DNA from: JBBDIM01 sp040880405
GTDB lineage: Bacteria; Planctomycetota; Planctomycetia; Pirellulales; Pirellulaceae
Assembly: GCA_040880405.1 (NCBI GenBank)
Contig: JBBDIM010000178.1
Coordinates: 9,005 to 73,004 of the forward strand
Length of the DNA stretch: 64,000 nucleotides
Direction: 5' to 3'
This document shows, one piece after another, positions 48,810 through 58,100 of the stretch (its first letter is position 1; each line of letters begins with the position of its first letter). Under the pieces are notes generated by a model that made no database searches, was not told the DNA's origin, and saw nothing but the letters and a program-made list of their open reading frames with translations. Position numbers and translations under genes: made by a program.

Positions 48810-49007
48810 TGCTGTGTCGCTACCTCAATCGATTCTTGAATCGAGCTGCCGAATTAGCGCAACACGATCCCACTTCGAGATTATTGTTCGACCGCGATTC
48901 GATCCATATTCGCGCGAAACAAATCATTGTATAGGAGAATGGGCCCGTCTATATTAAACCCGACGCGATCATTTTAGCTCATTTGGGACACGCTAAGGAA
49001 GATAAAC

Positions 49008-50021
49008 ATGCGGATCGATTTGTTCGACGCCCGAATGCTGGAGCCCATGATTTTCTTTTTGGAGCAGCGCGGCATCCAGGCGGAGTCGTTTCTTGATCGC
49101 GTCCGAATTCCGCGGGAGGTTGTCGCCGAAGGTGGTTGGATCACCAAGCGGCAGGCCTATGATTTGGCGTATGACGTCGTCGACCGTTTGCGGTGCCCCG
49201 AGGCGATCTTCACTGCCTATGATGGTTTCGAACTGGACCACCTTGGTCCCGTTGCGGACGCGATGCGATCCTGCAAAACGGTTAAGGAGGCGCTCGAAGT
49301 TGGTGCGCGACTGGGAAGTACCGCCTATGAAGGGAACCAATATTTCCTGCGGACCGAAGGGGACACGACATGGTTTTGCTACCGCGAGCCCAATGTTGTC
49401 TCCGCCGGGCAAACATTTATCAACGACATGACGTTGATGGTTTACTATCGGTTGATCCGCTCGGCCGCCGCCTGCGAGTGGCGACCGCAACAAATGCTGA
49501 TTCGAAATGAGATCATTGGTCGGCACCGCACGGTCACAAACTTCGAGAATTGCCGCGTGGACCCCCATCCGGAGTTTTCGGCCTTGGCGTTTCCGACCAA
49601 GCTGCTGAGCCAACGCTCCGCTTGGTGGAATGATGCCCCGGTGACGAAGGAAACCGTCGACTGGGAAATACCACCGGGGGATAACCCTCACATCGTAGAC
49701 GCCTTGTCTCGGTTGCTCCTTTCATGCTTTCCAATTCAAAGACTGCCGACACTCGACCAATTGGCCGTGATGGTCGATGTCAGCCCGGCCACCCTGAAAA
49801 GGCATCTAGCCGCGACGAGTACCACTTATCGCCAGTTGCTCGATCGAATTCGGTTTGACGCGGCTTGCGAGATGCTGACCACCACACAATTATCTATTAA
49901 GGAAATCACGCACGAGTTAGGTTATTCCGGCACCAACAACTTCGTCCGTGGTTTTCGTCGAATGACAGGCCTTACGCCTGGCCAGTACCGACTGCGGGCC
50001 CTTGAGGATCGGCGATTTTGA
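49008..50021 (+). CDS. AraC-family transcriptional regulator
   Basis: A 337-residue regulator. The N-terminal ~200 residues are of the arabinose-binding-like type seen in OruR/ArgR-type AraC proteins (FYREPN-like FCYREPNVVSAGQ). The C-terminal two-HTH domain is clear (TLDQLAVMVDVSPATLKRHLAATSTTYRQLL; SIKEITHELGYSGTNNFVRGFRRMTGLTPGQYR). A GGAAG lies about 10 nt before the ATG. It converges with the OprB-like porin gene (24 nt gap) and is divergent from the Bat operon. The porin and HlyD genes to its right are candidate targets, by neighbourhood. Confidence 0.9.
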   Translation: MRIDLFDARMLEPMIFFLEQRGIQAESFLDRVRIPREVVAEGGWITKRQAYDLAYDVVDRLRCPEAIFTAYDGFELDHLGPVADAMRSCKTVKEALEVGARLGSTAYEGNQYFLRTEGDTTWFCYREPNVVSAGQTFINDMTLMVYYRLIRSAAACEWRPQQMLIRNEIIGRHRTVTNFENCRVDPHPEFSALAFPTKLLSQRSAWWNDAPVTKETVDWEIPPGDNPHIVDALSRLLLSCFPIQRLPTLDQLAVMVDVSPATLKRHLAATSTTYRQLLDRIRFDAACEMLTTTQLSIKEITHELGYSGTNNFVRGFRRMTGLTPGQYRLRALEDRRF

Positions 50022-50045
50022 GCGAGTGTCGGCCGGGATTCTCAC

Positions 50046-51350
50046 TCAAAAATCGATCTTAGCCCGCAGTCCAATGAGTAATGCGGTATCCACATCCTCC
50101 ACTTCGGGAACGAGGACTTGCATGTTGCCGGTCAGGTGGCACCAGGGGGTCACCTCGTAATTGTAAAACAGCTCCGCACCTTGGCCGTCGCCGATGGTGC
50201 CGAGCGCCCCTTGCAGAAAGACGCCGATCTCGTCACTGGTTCCCAAATAATAGTAACCCACGCCAAACCGGTCGTTTTGGCGACCATAGAAGGGGCTATC
50301 GCCGCCGATGCCCGCACTCAGGAAGTACGCCAGCGGATTGGCTTGGTCATCGGCGATTCCCGCCCGGCCGAAAACTCCCCAGCCCTTGCCTGGGGCACAG
50401 TCGTACATGCTCAGGTATTGATCGGCGTTCCAGTAGAGGGACCAAGTCCCGGACTGCTGATCAATGGGGACATCCGGCAGCAGAATACGAGGATCCTGTC
50501 CCAAAGATACGTATTCTCGACTGCTCCAACTTCCGCCCAAAAGCTGATGCCCTGGCGCGCCGTAGAAGTCGTAACCGATTCGTCCTTCCGCGTTCAGAGT
50601 GACTCCTTCAGCGAAAAGCTCGTTAAATCCGGCGCTCGTCGTGGTATCGGTCGGGTTGAGGACCGTGAAGGTGAAAATCGGCTCCGCCTCATGCACAATC
50701 GAAAAGCCGCACGCCAAGGTCGAATAGGGAACCGAACGCAGCAAAAGAGGATTGGCCACAAAAGCCATGTTGGAAAATTGATCTTTCCCGCGACGGTGGG
50801 CAAACGCGTTGACATCTCCATCCAGGGTATCCAGTTTTCCGCCAAATACCGCGAAGCTCTCACTCAAAAACTGGGTGAACAGGACATTCGTGAGATACAC
50901 CTCGTTGCTGTCCGCGACCGGCAGGGAAGTCGGGGTGGTCGCGGGCAAAAAGGCTCCGTCGTATCGCGAAATCGACTCGCCGTAACGATGTTCGCCACGC
51001 AATTTCACAAACAGGCCTTCTTGCAAGCCGACTTTGCTCAGGTCCCAGTTCATAACGTAGTCGCCATGCCCGGCGAAGGTGAACCGACGATCGATTCCAC
51101 CTGCCGTGACCCCATGAGAAAAGGTCGTGTGGTCAATCTCCCACACCATCCCGGACTGCATGAGCGCTGGCCGGACTCCGTGCCAGTCCCCTGTAAGCTG
51201 TGGCCTGTCCCACCAACAACCACCAGCCAACGGCTGACAGCCAATCTCGCATTGGCAGGACGCGGCCCCAAGGTCTTGACTATAAAGAACGCCGGGAATA
51301 TAGCAGATAGCCAACAGAACGTGAGCGATGGGTATTCCGGTTCGATTCAT
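50046..51350 (-). CDS. OprB-like carbohydrate porin
   Basis: A 434-residue outer-membrane protein from the ATG at 51350 (AAGGA 9 nt upstream; the frame is open to 51410). A signal peptide (IPIAHVLLAICYIPGVLYSQ) is followed by RPQLTGDWHGVRPALMQSGMVWEIDHT, the typical OprB beginning, alternating beta strands, and a C terminus ending in an aromatic residue (LLIGLRAKIDF) as in outer-membrane barrels. OprB proteins allow diffusion of sugars. The N-terminal mature part has an unusual Cys cluster (CQCEIGCQPLAGGC). Confidence 0.9.
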   Translation of the reverse strand: MNRTGIPIAHVLLAICYIPGVLYSQDLGAASCQCEIGCQPLAGGCWWDRPQLTGDWHGVRPALMQSGMVWEIDHTTFSHGVTAGGIDRRFTFAGHGDYVMNWDLSKVGLQEGLFVKLRGEHRYGESISRYDGAFLPATTPTSLPVADSNEVYLTNVLFTQFLSESFAVFGGKLDTLDGDVNAFAHRRGKDQFSNMAFVANPLLLRSVPYSTLACGFSIVHEAEPIFTFTVLNPTDTTTSAGFNELFAEGVTLNAEGRIGYDFYGAPGHQLLGGSWSSREYVSLGQDPRILLPDVPIDQQSGTWSLYWNADQYLSMYDCAPGKGWGVFGRAGIADDQANPLAYFLSAGIGGDSPFYGRQNDRFGVGYYYLGTSDEIGVFLQGALGTIGDGQGAELFYNYEVTPWCHLTGNMQVLVPEVEDVDTALLIGLRAKIDF

Positions 51351-51701
51351 CTTAGGCATTCCTTGCCAATAGAGTCGGTTTGATCGTGTCTCCATCTTCG
51401 GTTCGCGCAACCGTCGTGGTCCCGAAAAGTGCTAGGCGTCCCTACAATTCGTTTGATCGTCACGGAAATCTGATAGATTGAGGCGTTGATCGCAATCAAC
51501 TTGCGATGGATAGATATGGCGCGTATGGCGCAAGAGGAGATTCTCGATCGAAACAATCGCCGGTCGAAAGCCGCGTCATGCCATTGATATCCAGTGTTTT
51601 TTTACACAGTAATCAAATACAACAATGAAACTTGAAGTAAAAGCGAATGTCGGCAGGAAGTCTGATTCGGAAAACGAAATATCACAGGTAGGAATAAACT
51701 G
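51351..51701. other. Intergenic region between porin and DUF3302 genes
   Basis: About 350 bp that should hold divergent promoters for the OprB-like and DUF3302 genes. It contains a short direct repeat (TATGGCGC twice near 51515-51530) and an A/T-rich stretch near 51590-51640. No gene is supported. Confidence 0.5.
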
Positions 51702-52034
51702 ATGGTGGACATGGCCACGTGGTTTGCTTGGTTCGTACTTTTGGTACTCTTTTCAGCGGGTGTGATTCTGATTGTCCTGCTCGGCTCGTTGCCTGGGCAA
51801 ATCGCCCGCGGGCGGAATCACCCCCATGCCAGCGCAATCCAGGTCGCCGGCTGGTTGGGGCTGGCACTGGGTGGCGTGGGCTGGCCGCTCGCGCTAATTT
51901 GGGCCTTCGTGCCTGTTTCTTCGGAGCACCATACGAAAGCCGAATCCGCCGAAATGGAATCGCTTCGTCGTCGCGTCGATGAACTGCAGTCCGCGCTCGA
52001 CTCACTTATCGCCGGTAAAAGCGGACCTCGCTAA
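51702..52034 (+). CDS. DUF3302 membrane protein (YiaW-like)
   Basis: A 110-residue inner-membrane protein with two spans (~5-28 and ~45-70) and a short coiled coil at the C terminus (ESLRRRVDELQSALDSLIAG). The phrase LLGSLPGQIARGRNHPHASAIQVAGWLGL is typical of DUF3302, which is nearly always encoded directly before a YiaV-type HlyD protein. AGGA lies 8 nt before the ATG. The HlyD gene follows after 27 nt. Confidence 0.9.
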   Translation: MVDMATWFAWFVLLVLFSAGVILIVLLGSLPGQIARGRNHPHASAIQVAGWLGLALGGVGWPLALIWAFVPVSSEHHTKAESAEMESLRRRVDELQSALDSLIAGKSGPR

Positions 52035-52061
52035 TCTCTTCCACCGATTGGATTTCACATC

Positions 52062-53186
52062 ATGATCGCGCTCTTCACGATCCTTTACGCGGCTTGCATT
52101 TGGTTGATTTACGCCAAGCTGAAGGTCAGGCCAACCGCTTGGAATTTGGCCGGATTTATCGTGGTCGGCGTGTTATTTATCGGGACGGTCGTCATCTTCT
52201 GGCAGTTCTCGGCACCGATCTCAAGTCAGGTCGTGGTGGCTCGGCCCACGATCCAGATCGTACCGCAGGTGAAAGGCCCCATCACGCGGATCGTCGCCGT
52301 ACCCAATCAGAGGCTGGTAAAAGGACAGGACATCCTGTTTGAGATCCAGAAGGATCCGTACGAGTTCGCCGTCCAGCAAAAACAAGCCGCCCTTGGGGCA
52401 GCCGAACAGAATGTCCAACAGTTGCAAGCCGGATTGAAGGTCGCCCAGGCCTCAATCACCGAAGCCACGGCTCGGACTGCCGCCGCCAAGGCCGATTATG
52501 TGGCCAAGGAGCAGGTCAATGAACGTTCCGCCGGCGCGGTCAGTGAACTGGAAATAACCAATTTGCGAGAACGTTATGCCGCATCCGAAGCGGGTGTTGA
52601 GAAGTCAAAGGCTGTTTTGGAAGAGGCGACCTTTTCCTTGGCCGCCGCCAAGCAGCAGGTGGAACTGGCCCAGGCTAATCTCGATCAGGCGGAGTTTGAT
52701 CTCCGGCAGTGTACGGTCTACGCGCCCGCCGATGGTTTTGTCACCAACTGGCAGGTCCGCGAGGGAGCCATGGCTGTTCCTTTGCCGCTCTCACCAATGG
52801 GGAGCTTTATCGATACCTCTCAGGTCGATGTGGTCGCCGTGTTTAGCCAAAACGTGTTAAAGAATGTGAAACCGGGCGACAAGGTCGAAATCGCGCTGAA
52901 AAGCCACCCCGGTCAAATCTTCTCGGGGACGGTCGAGTCGCGGATTGAAGCGAGCGGGGAAGGACAGTTTGTAACGAGCGGCCAACTGTTGAGCGCAGCC
53001 CAGATCCACTCCAGTGGCAAATTCGCCGTGAAGCTCCATCTTGATGATGGGGACCTGAGGGATTCGATTGCCATGGGCACCTCGGGGGTAGCGACCATCT
53101 ATACCCAGCGTGGCTCACCCTTCCACGTAATCAGTACCGTCACGGTTCGGATCAAGGCCTGGATGTACTATCTGTTGCCCATATAG
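52062..53186 (+). CDS. HlyD-family membrane fusion protein (YiaV-like)
   Basis: A 374-residue adaptor with two N-terminal hydrophobic stretches (~3-20, 30-50), then barrel-sandwich halves (VVVARPTIQIVPQVKGPITRIVAVPNQRLVKGQ … CTVYAPADGFVTNWQVREGAM) flanking a coiled coil (~105-220) and a C-terminal beta domain (KSHPGQIFSGTVESRIEASGEGQF; TVRIKAWMYYLLPI). It may form a complex with the DUF3302 protein and export or import an unknown compound. Porin genes lie on both sides. A C-terminal remnant of a close relative lies after the arylsulfatase gene in this window. Confidence 0.9.
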   Translation: MIALFTILYAACIWLIYAKLKVRPTAWNLAGFIVVGVLFIGTVVIFWQFSAPISSQVVVARPTIQIVPQVKGPITRIVAVPNQRLVKGQDILFEIQKDPYEFAVQQKQAALGAAEQNVQQLQAGLKVAQASITEATARTAAAKADYVAKEQVNERSAGAVSELEITNLRERYAASEAGVEKSKAVLEEATFSLAAAKQQVELAQANLDQAEFDLRQCTVYAPADGFVTNWQVREGAMAVPLPLSPMGSFIDTSQVDVVAVFSQNVLKNVKPGDKVEIALKSHPGQIFSGTVESRIEASGEGQFVTSGQLLSAAQIHSSGKFAVKLHLDDGDLRDSIAMGTSGVATIYTQRGSPFHVISTVTVRIKAWMYYLLPI

Positions 53187-53425
53187 GGCGTGGTTCAATG
53201 TGAAAAGCTCGTTGACTGCTGGCACCTTCTAAGTGACAGCAATGCCGCCACTGGCCGCTTCGCGATTGGGTTTTTGTCGCGTGAAAAGCGCCAGCGGCGT
53301 CTCAAGATCGTCAAAATTAGAAAACTCCCTCAATTCCACCCAATCGGGCAATCGATAGAACCTCTCGGACTAGTCCATTCAGGTGAGATTTGGAGGTCCT
53401 CGGCTTGTCGACGGTAGGCCTGACA

Positions 53426-53448
53426 AGTTGTGTCCGTCGGACACAACT
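53426..53448. promoter_or_regulatory. Perfect 23-bp palindrome upstream of porin
   Basis: Arms AGTTGTGTCCG and CGGACACAACT around a single central T, 100 nt upstream of the porin start. There is no T-run after it, so an operator for a dimeric regulator is more likely than a terminator. Confidence 0.6.
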
Positions 53449-53532
53449 CGCGCGACTCTCAAAGTCGGTCCGGAATCCCAAGAACTCGCCTTGAGAGCCG
53501 GCCTCATTTTCGCGGGGAACCGGTCATGAGGA

Positions 53533-53547
53533 ATTGAGCAGCTCAAT
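53533..53547 (+). promoter_or_regulatory. Hairpin between ribosome site and porin start codon
   Basis: ATTGAGC-A-GCTCAAT abuts the ATG at 53548, with GAGGA just before the left arm. The linear gap of about 15 nt between ribosome site and start is too long; folding of these arms would shorten it. This may tune translation. Confidence 0.4.
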
Positions 53548-54936
53548 ATGACTCGTATCAAGCTCTACTGTCTGGCGCTACAGGCCTTGCGAATCGCTAG
53601 TCTGATTTCGTGTGCCTGCCCATCGGCGCAGGTCATGGCGCAAGGTTTTGAGACCTACCAGGAGTACCCGTCGGATTACTTTGAACAAGTGATCCCGCAA
53701 AGCCCTCGCTTGATCCCCACCAACATCTACCAACCTGGGATCGTCGATAGCCCTGAGTCCACGGCCCCATCGACCTCCTCCCCCTACATGGAGCAGACCG
53801 CCGCCAGCTCCGGTGAGATGTACCGGATCGACCAGGTTTCGACGATGCCGCTCACCAATAATTTCACCGCTGCACCGGACTTCGAGGGTGGGCTGATTGT
53901 AGTTGGAGAAAACGTTGCCTTAAAAATTGGCGGGTATGTTAAAGCGGATCTGATCCATGACTACGACGCCATTGATTCCACCGATTCATTTGACACCACG
54001 AGTATTCCCACCTCGGGAATTGGCCGAGAGAACACGCGATTCCATGCCCGGCAATCGCGGCTTAGCTTCGATACCCGTTGGCGGTTGAATGGAGAAGTCG
54101 CCAAAGCCTTTGTCGAGGCCGACTTTTTTGGCGGCGATGGCGACTTTTTTCGGCTTCGTCACGCCTACGGTCGAGTGGGGAATTTCACCGCGGGGCAAAC
54201 CTGGACCACCTTCACCGACCCCTCGGCGGTCCCGCAGACGCTCGACTTTGAAGGCGCGGTGTCGAACGTCAACCGCCGTCAGGGGCTTGTGCGATGGGAT
54301 CAACCGCTGTGGATCGACAGTCTTTCGCTGGCGATTGCGGTGGAAGACCCGCGGATCATCGTCGAAGCCCCGTCCCTCGTCTCCGGTGAAGGGCGTACCG
54401 AGTCTCCCGACTTTATCACACGGCTTCGATCGGAGCACGACTGGGGTGAATTCCAGGGGGCGTTTGTCCTGAGACATCTCGGCTTCCAGCCGGTCGGCGA
54501 GCCGGTGATCGACGGGACCGCGTGGGGCTTTAATTTCACCGGAGCGGCCATGCTGGGTGAGCGGACTAGGGCCTACTCGCAAATTACCTTCGGCGAAGGA
54601 ATCGGAAGTTATCGTGGTTCGCCGGATGTCGTTGCTACCGGCCCGGACACCGCCGAGATTCTGCCGATGTTTGGCTGGATGATCGGCGTCCACCATGAGT
54701 GGGCCGATCGCCTCACCTCGAACTTCACCTACAGCAAGCTCTCACTCGAAGACCTACCGGGCCAAGACCCCACCAACCTCCGCGACACCACCTACCTCGC
54801 CGCCAACATCATCGCAAACCCATACGAGCGAGTCTTCTGCGGTGTTGAGTACCTCTATGGAATTCGAGAAGACGCAAGCGGCGCACAAGGAGACGCTCAT
54901 CGAATCCAGATGTCTTTCGGCTTTTATCTCCCGTAA
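53548..54936 (+). CDS. DcaP-like trimeric outer-membrane porin
   Basis: A 462-residue outer-membrane protein. After a signal peptide ending near QVMAQG comes a low-complexity region (to ~125), then a beta barrel with DcaP-type phrases (KIGGYVKADLIHDYDAIDSTDSF; RQSRLSFDTRWRLNGEVAKAFVEADFFGGDG; LRHAYGRVGNFTAGQTWTTF) and a final strand (HRIQMSFGFYLP). Family members take up small organic acids or aromatic compounds. It lies 361 nt after the HlyD gene on the same strand and probably has its own promoter. Confidence 0.9.
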   Translation: MTRIKLYCLALQALRIASLISCACPSAQVMAQGFETYQEYPSDYFEQVIPQSPRLIPTNIYQPGIVDSPESTAPSTSSPYMEQTAASSGEMYRIDQVSTMPLTNNFTAAPDFEGGLIVVGENVALKIGGYVKADLIHDYDAIDSTDSFDTTSIPTSGIGRENTRFHARQSRLSFDTRWRLNGEVAKAFVEADFFGGDGDFFRLRHAYGRVGNFTAGQTWTTFTDPSAVPQTLDFEGAVSNVNRRQGLVRWDQPLWIDSLSLAIAVEDPRIIVEAPSLVSGEGRTESPDFITRLRSEHDWGEFQGAFVLRHLGFQPVGEPVIDGTAWGFNFTGAAMLGERTRAYSQITFGEGIGSYRGSPDVVATGPDTAEILPMFGWMIGVHHEWADRLTSNFTYSKLSLEDLPGQDPTNLRDTTYLAANIIANPYERVFCGVEYLYGIREDASGAQGDAHRIQMSFGFYLP

Positions 54937-55168
54937 GCCCGCGGACAGTAAGCGACAAGTGGTCAAACCCAGAAGTTTATTGGGTCTGAAAGGGGATACA
55001 ATCGAGGCCCCGAATGGGAGCGCGGGTTGGTTTAATAACGGGGGGTGGTTGTTTTGGGGGCAGGGGGGATGGTTCATGCAGGTGTTGAATGTGCTATCGC
55101 TTCGCCGCAAGGACCGCCCGAACTGCCCGCGTCCAGGATTGGATGATTCACTCTGTTTGAAATGTGCA
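54937..55168. other. Short intergenic gap with G-rich tract
   Basis: About 230 bp between the porin and the convergent cas3 gene. It has three runs of 5-6 G on the plus strand at 55040-55068. No CRISPR repeats are present. Confidence 0.5.
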
Positions 55169-58100
55169 TCACGTCAGCATTGCCACTGGGGACGTTAAGT
55201 TTGGAGTCTTGCCTACAAGGATACGGCTGCAACGGTAAACCACCTGAATGCCCATCGGGAGTAATAAATTAGGAGGAGCAGCCGCCGATTTGATTGATGC
55301 GTGACCGAGCAGAGAGGGGAGCACGGAAACGGAAATCGGACTTGTCCATATCGGCCAAGAAAATTGAGTGTCGCTGGCTCGGGTACCGCGAAAACCTATC
55401 GTGGTCAATTTCTCACCCGCTGGGAGAGATTGGAATAACGGCCAGGCCTCCAAGGCTAGGCGGTTTGCCCCAATCATTCCGCCGGATGTTTTTCGGGTAG
55501 GGTCACCGCTTGGCATATGCCATTGGTACGCATGCCGACGATCTTCGCGGGGCTCCAAATGAAGCGAAACTCCGGCAATCGGATCGGCGTAGTCCCAGGC
55601 GTCAAACAATGAACGTCGCAAATGGTCGCGTCTCGTCTCATTGAGCAACCCCGTTACGTTGATTGCATGGTAGTCCCGCCGTGTCGTTTGAAGCTGGGAA
55701 ATGGAGTCTTCGTTGGCTAACTCCGAACCATTGCAACTCATCCAATCGGCGTCATCTCGGTCTTCTAAATTGGCGGTTCGAGAGGCTTGATCATACACGG
55801 CACGAGCAGTGTTCGCTGAAGCCTTCTTCGTGGCAAGTTCCTCGGATAATCGCAATGCGGGATGCTCCGCCGGTGGGGAGGCGAGATGATCCGCAAGTAG
55901 ATCCAACAGCCAATCCTCAGTGGGCTGGTCTCCAGCGAAATGAAACACAGGTCGCCAAGCCCCTTGATGCGCCTTCCAACTCAGACGGACTTCCTCGTCA
56001 CATCTCTGAGTACGCAAAGCATTCGAGACGACACGAAACGCCCCCATCGCCGCGAGAAAGCCAAGCGGATTGCTTCCATCGATTCCTGATAATGTGAGCG
56101 TATTCTCTTCTGAATTCTCCGATGGTTTGGTCCGTTGGTCGTTGCATCGCAAGTTCCACTCGGCCTTGCCGCCCCCTGGATTTGCGCTCGCCTCCCAATC
56201 GGCCAGCCGAAGCAGCGCCTCTAGATAGGCCAAGCCCCACCATCCATGTCGCCGGGTCATCTTCCAGAACCTTTCCGGGATACCGGAGTCGAGTCGGTGC
56301 GCGGGTTTCCAGGATTTTCTTTCCTCCGCGGAGACGATGCCCGCCCCCAAACAACTCAAGTTGAGGCCAACGGACGAATCGTCAATGCACACCGGAGCGA
56401 AAGGACGAGCGTGGCCGTGATGCGAAGCGATTAGGTGTCTCAGTAGATCGCTGTCGATGGTCGAATCGTCATACTCAAAACAGTCGGTCAAATCGACCGA
56501 TAGCATCTCATGCCGAAAATTGGCGGGCAGATTTCCCGGGTTGCTGCCTCGAACGCCATCCGACTTAGCCAATGGTTCCCGCTGCATGTAGGCCACACTG
56601 AGTGGTTTATTGAGCAGCTTCGCTTGAAACCGGGGATCGACTTTACCTAAGTCGTGGACCTTTGCCGAATGAAGCAAAGTCTCGGAGAGCGATTCCGGCA
56701 AAGCCAACTGGTCCGTGAAACGGATCGTCTCGTCAGCAACATCGATCAAATGTTGTATTAAGAAGATCGACTTGGACTGGCTAAGGGTATCCTCATCGTC
56801 TCCAAAGGACGATAAGGGAAGCCTGTCGGAATAAAAGCCTAATTGCTTTTCGGTAATCCAAACAACACCGCCAGGGTATCGAGTGATTGCGCCTCGTTCG
56901 GATTCAACCAACCGGTATAGCCGTGAGTTCTGGTCATCTGTTGGCGAATTCTCATTCACCCACTTTCGCCAGAAGGCGACACTCAAGTCAGCCTCTGATC
57001 CCTGTTCAACACGCAACAACTCTTTGCAGAGATTCGAGAGATCGTCCTCAACGTGCAACTTGGGATGGACCCGAAGGATGGTTCTTGCCCGACTTTGGCA
57101 AAACGACTGATCCGCGATATCGATTTTGGCTAGTTCTAAGAATGATGGCTGGTCTGATTTGGAGGAGTCCGCAGGTTTGTTGAGCTCGCGGAGGGCTTGG
57201 TGATAAACCTGGTCGGCCGGAATCGTTGGTTCCGGTGGTGCTTCTGGAATATGCCCCAGAGCGTTCCAACCACCATACTCCACGGGGATCACCAGCGTGT
57301 CGTTGGGCTGAATCCGGTCGATGCTCTGAGCGGTCGCACAGAAGCTTGCATTCTCTTCCGCCTCGGCCTCTTTGCCTCGTTTGCCTCGCCAGACAAGGGC
57401 CTTTCTCGTGGCTGGCTTTTTTACCTCCTTCTCATCTGAGTCATCGGTAACCTCACCAAGCACATCACCACTGTTATCGATGACCGTCCCTCCTTGCAGC
57501 CATTTCCGAACGATAGGAAGCGGGACCGAGAGGCATTCTCCGGTTGTCGGAGGACAAAGTTCCAGAGCTTCCAGCCAAGGCTTTTTAGAATCGCCAAGAG
57601 CCGGCACTTTAAGATCAGCCCTCCAACAGACACGGACCTCGGGCGTACCGCGGTTGGGGCCGTGCAAGTAAGCGGCGACATCTGGTTCAGGCGAAGGGCG
57701 GGGGGCGGTTTGGCATAGCATGTCGACATGGGCCGGCATCAGAACCGGAGCGTTCTCAGCCGGAGCAAGCAAGGTATCACCTGACACGGTCGCTCCCGCA
57801 AGCAACCTCTCCAAAGCAACGACACCGAAATCGATCTGAGGGAGTTCGCCTTCGTTTGCCTCCGATTGACCGAGTAGCCAATGCCAGGTCCGAACCAAGG
57901 CATTGCCGTAGATCGGATCAACCGGTTTCGTATCATCCAGCTTTTCGAGTGGTTGAATATCACCCTCCGCCGCGAGAATGACGCCGCGGCGGTTTTCACC
58001 ATCGCCGAGTCGATCCAATCGTCCAACACGCTGTCGCAAGGCATCCAGGCTCGCACACTGTGTGACCATGCCATCGAAATCGAGATCCGCCCCCACTTCC

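Larger units (their letters stand above)
53187..53547. other. Regulatory intergenic region before DcaP-like porin
   Basis: About 360 bp without a gene; it contains the two palindromes listed separately, which suggests a regulated promoter and a structured leader for the porin mRNA. Confidence 0.55.

Noticed and set aside
50118..51383. A 421-codon plus-strand frame opposite the OprB-like porin
   Set aside because: The porin frame has a signal peptide, ribosome site and family motifs; the opposite frame has none.
55040..55068. G-rich tract as a possible G-quadruplex
   Set aside because: Only three long G-runs are present with uneven loops; a fourth run is too far away for a confident call.
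54695..55198. A frame overlapping the end of the DcaP-like porin
   Set aside because: It begins inside the porin gene in another frame and has low-complexity Thr/Ser composition without family features.
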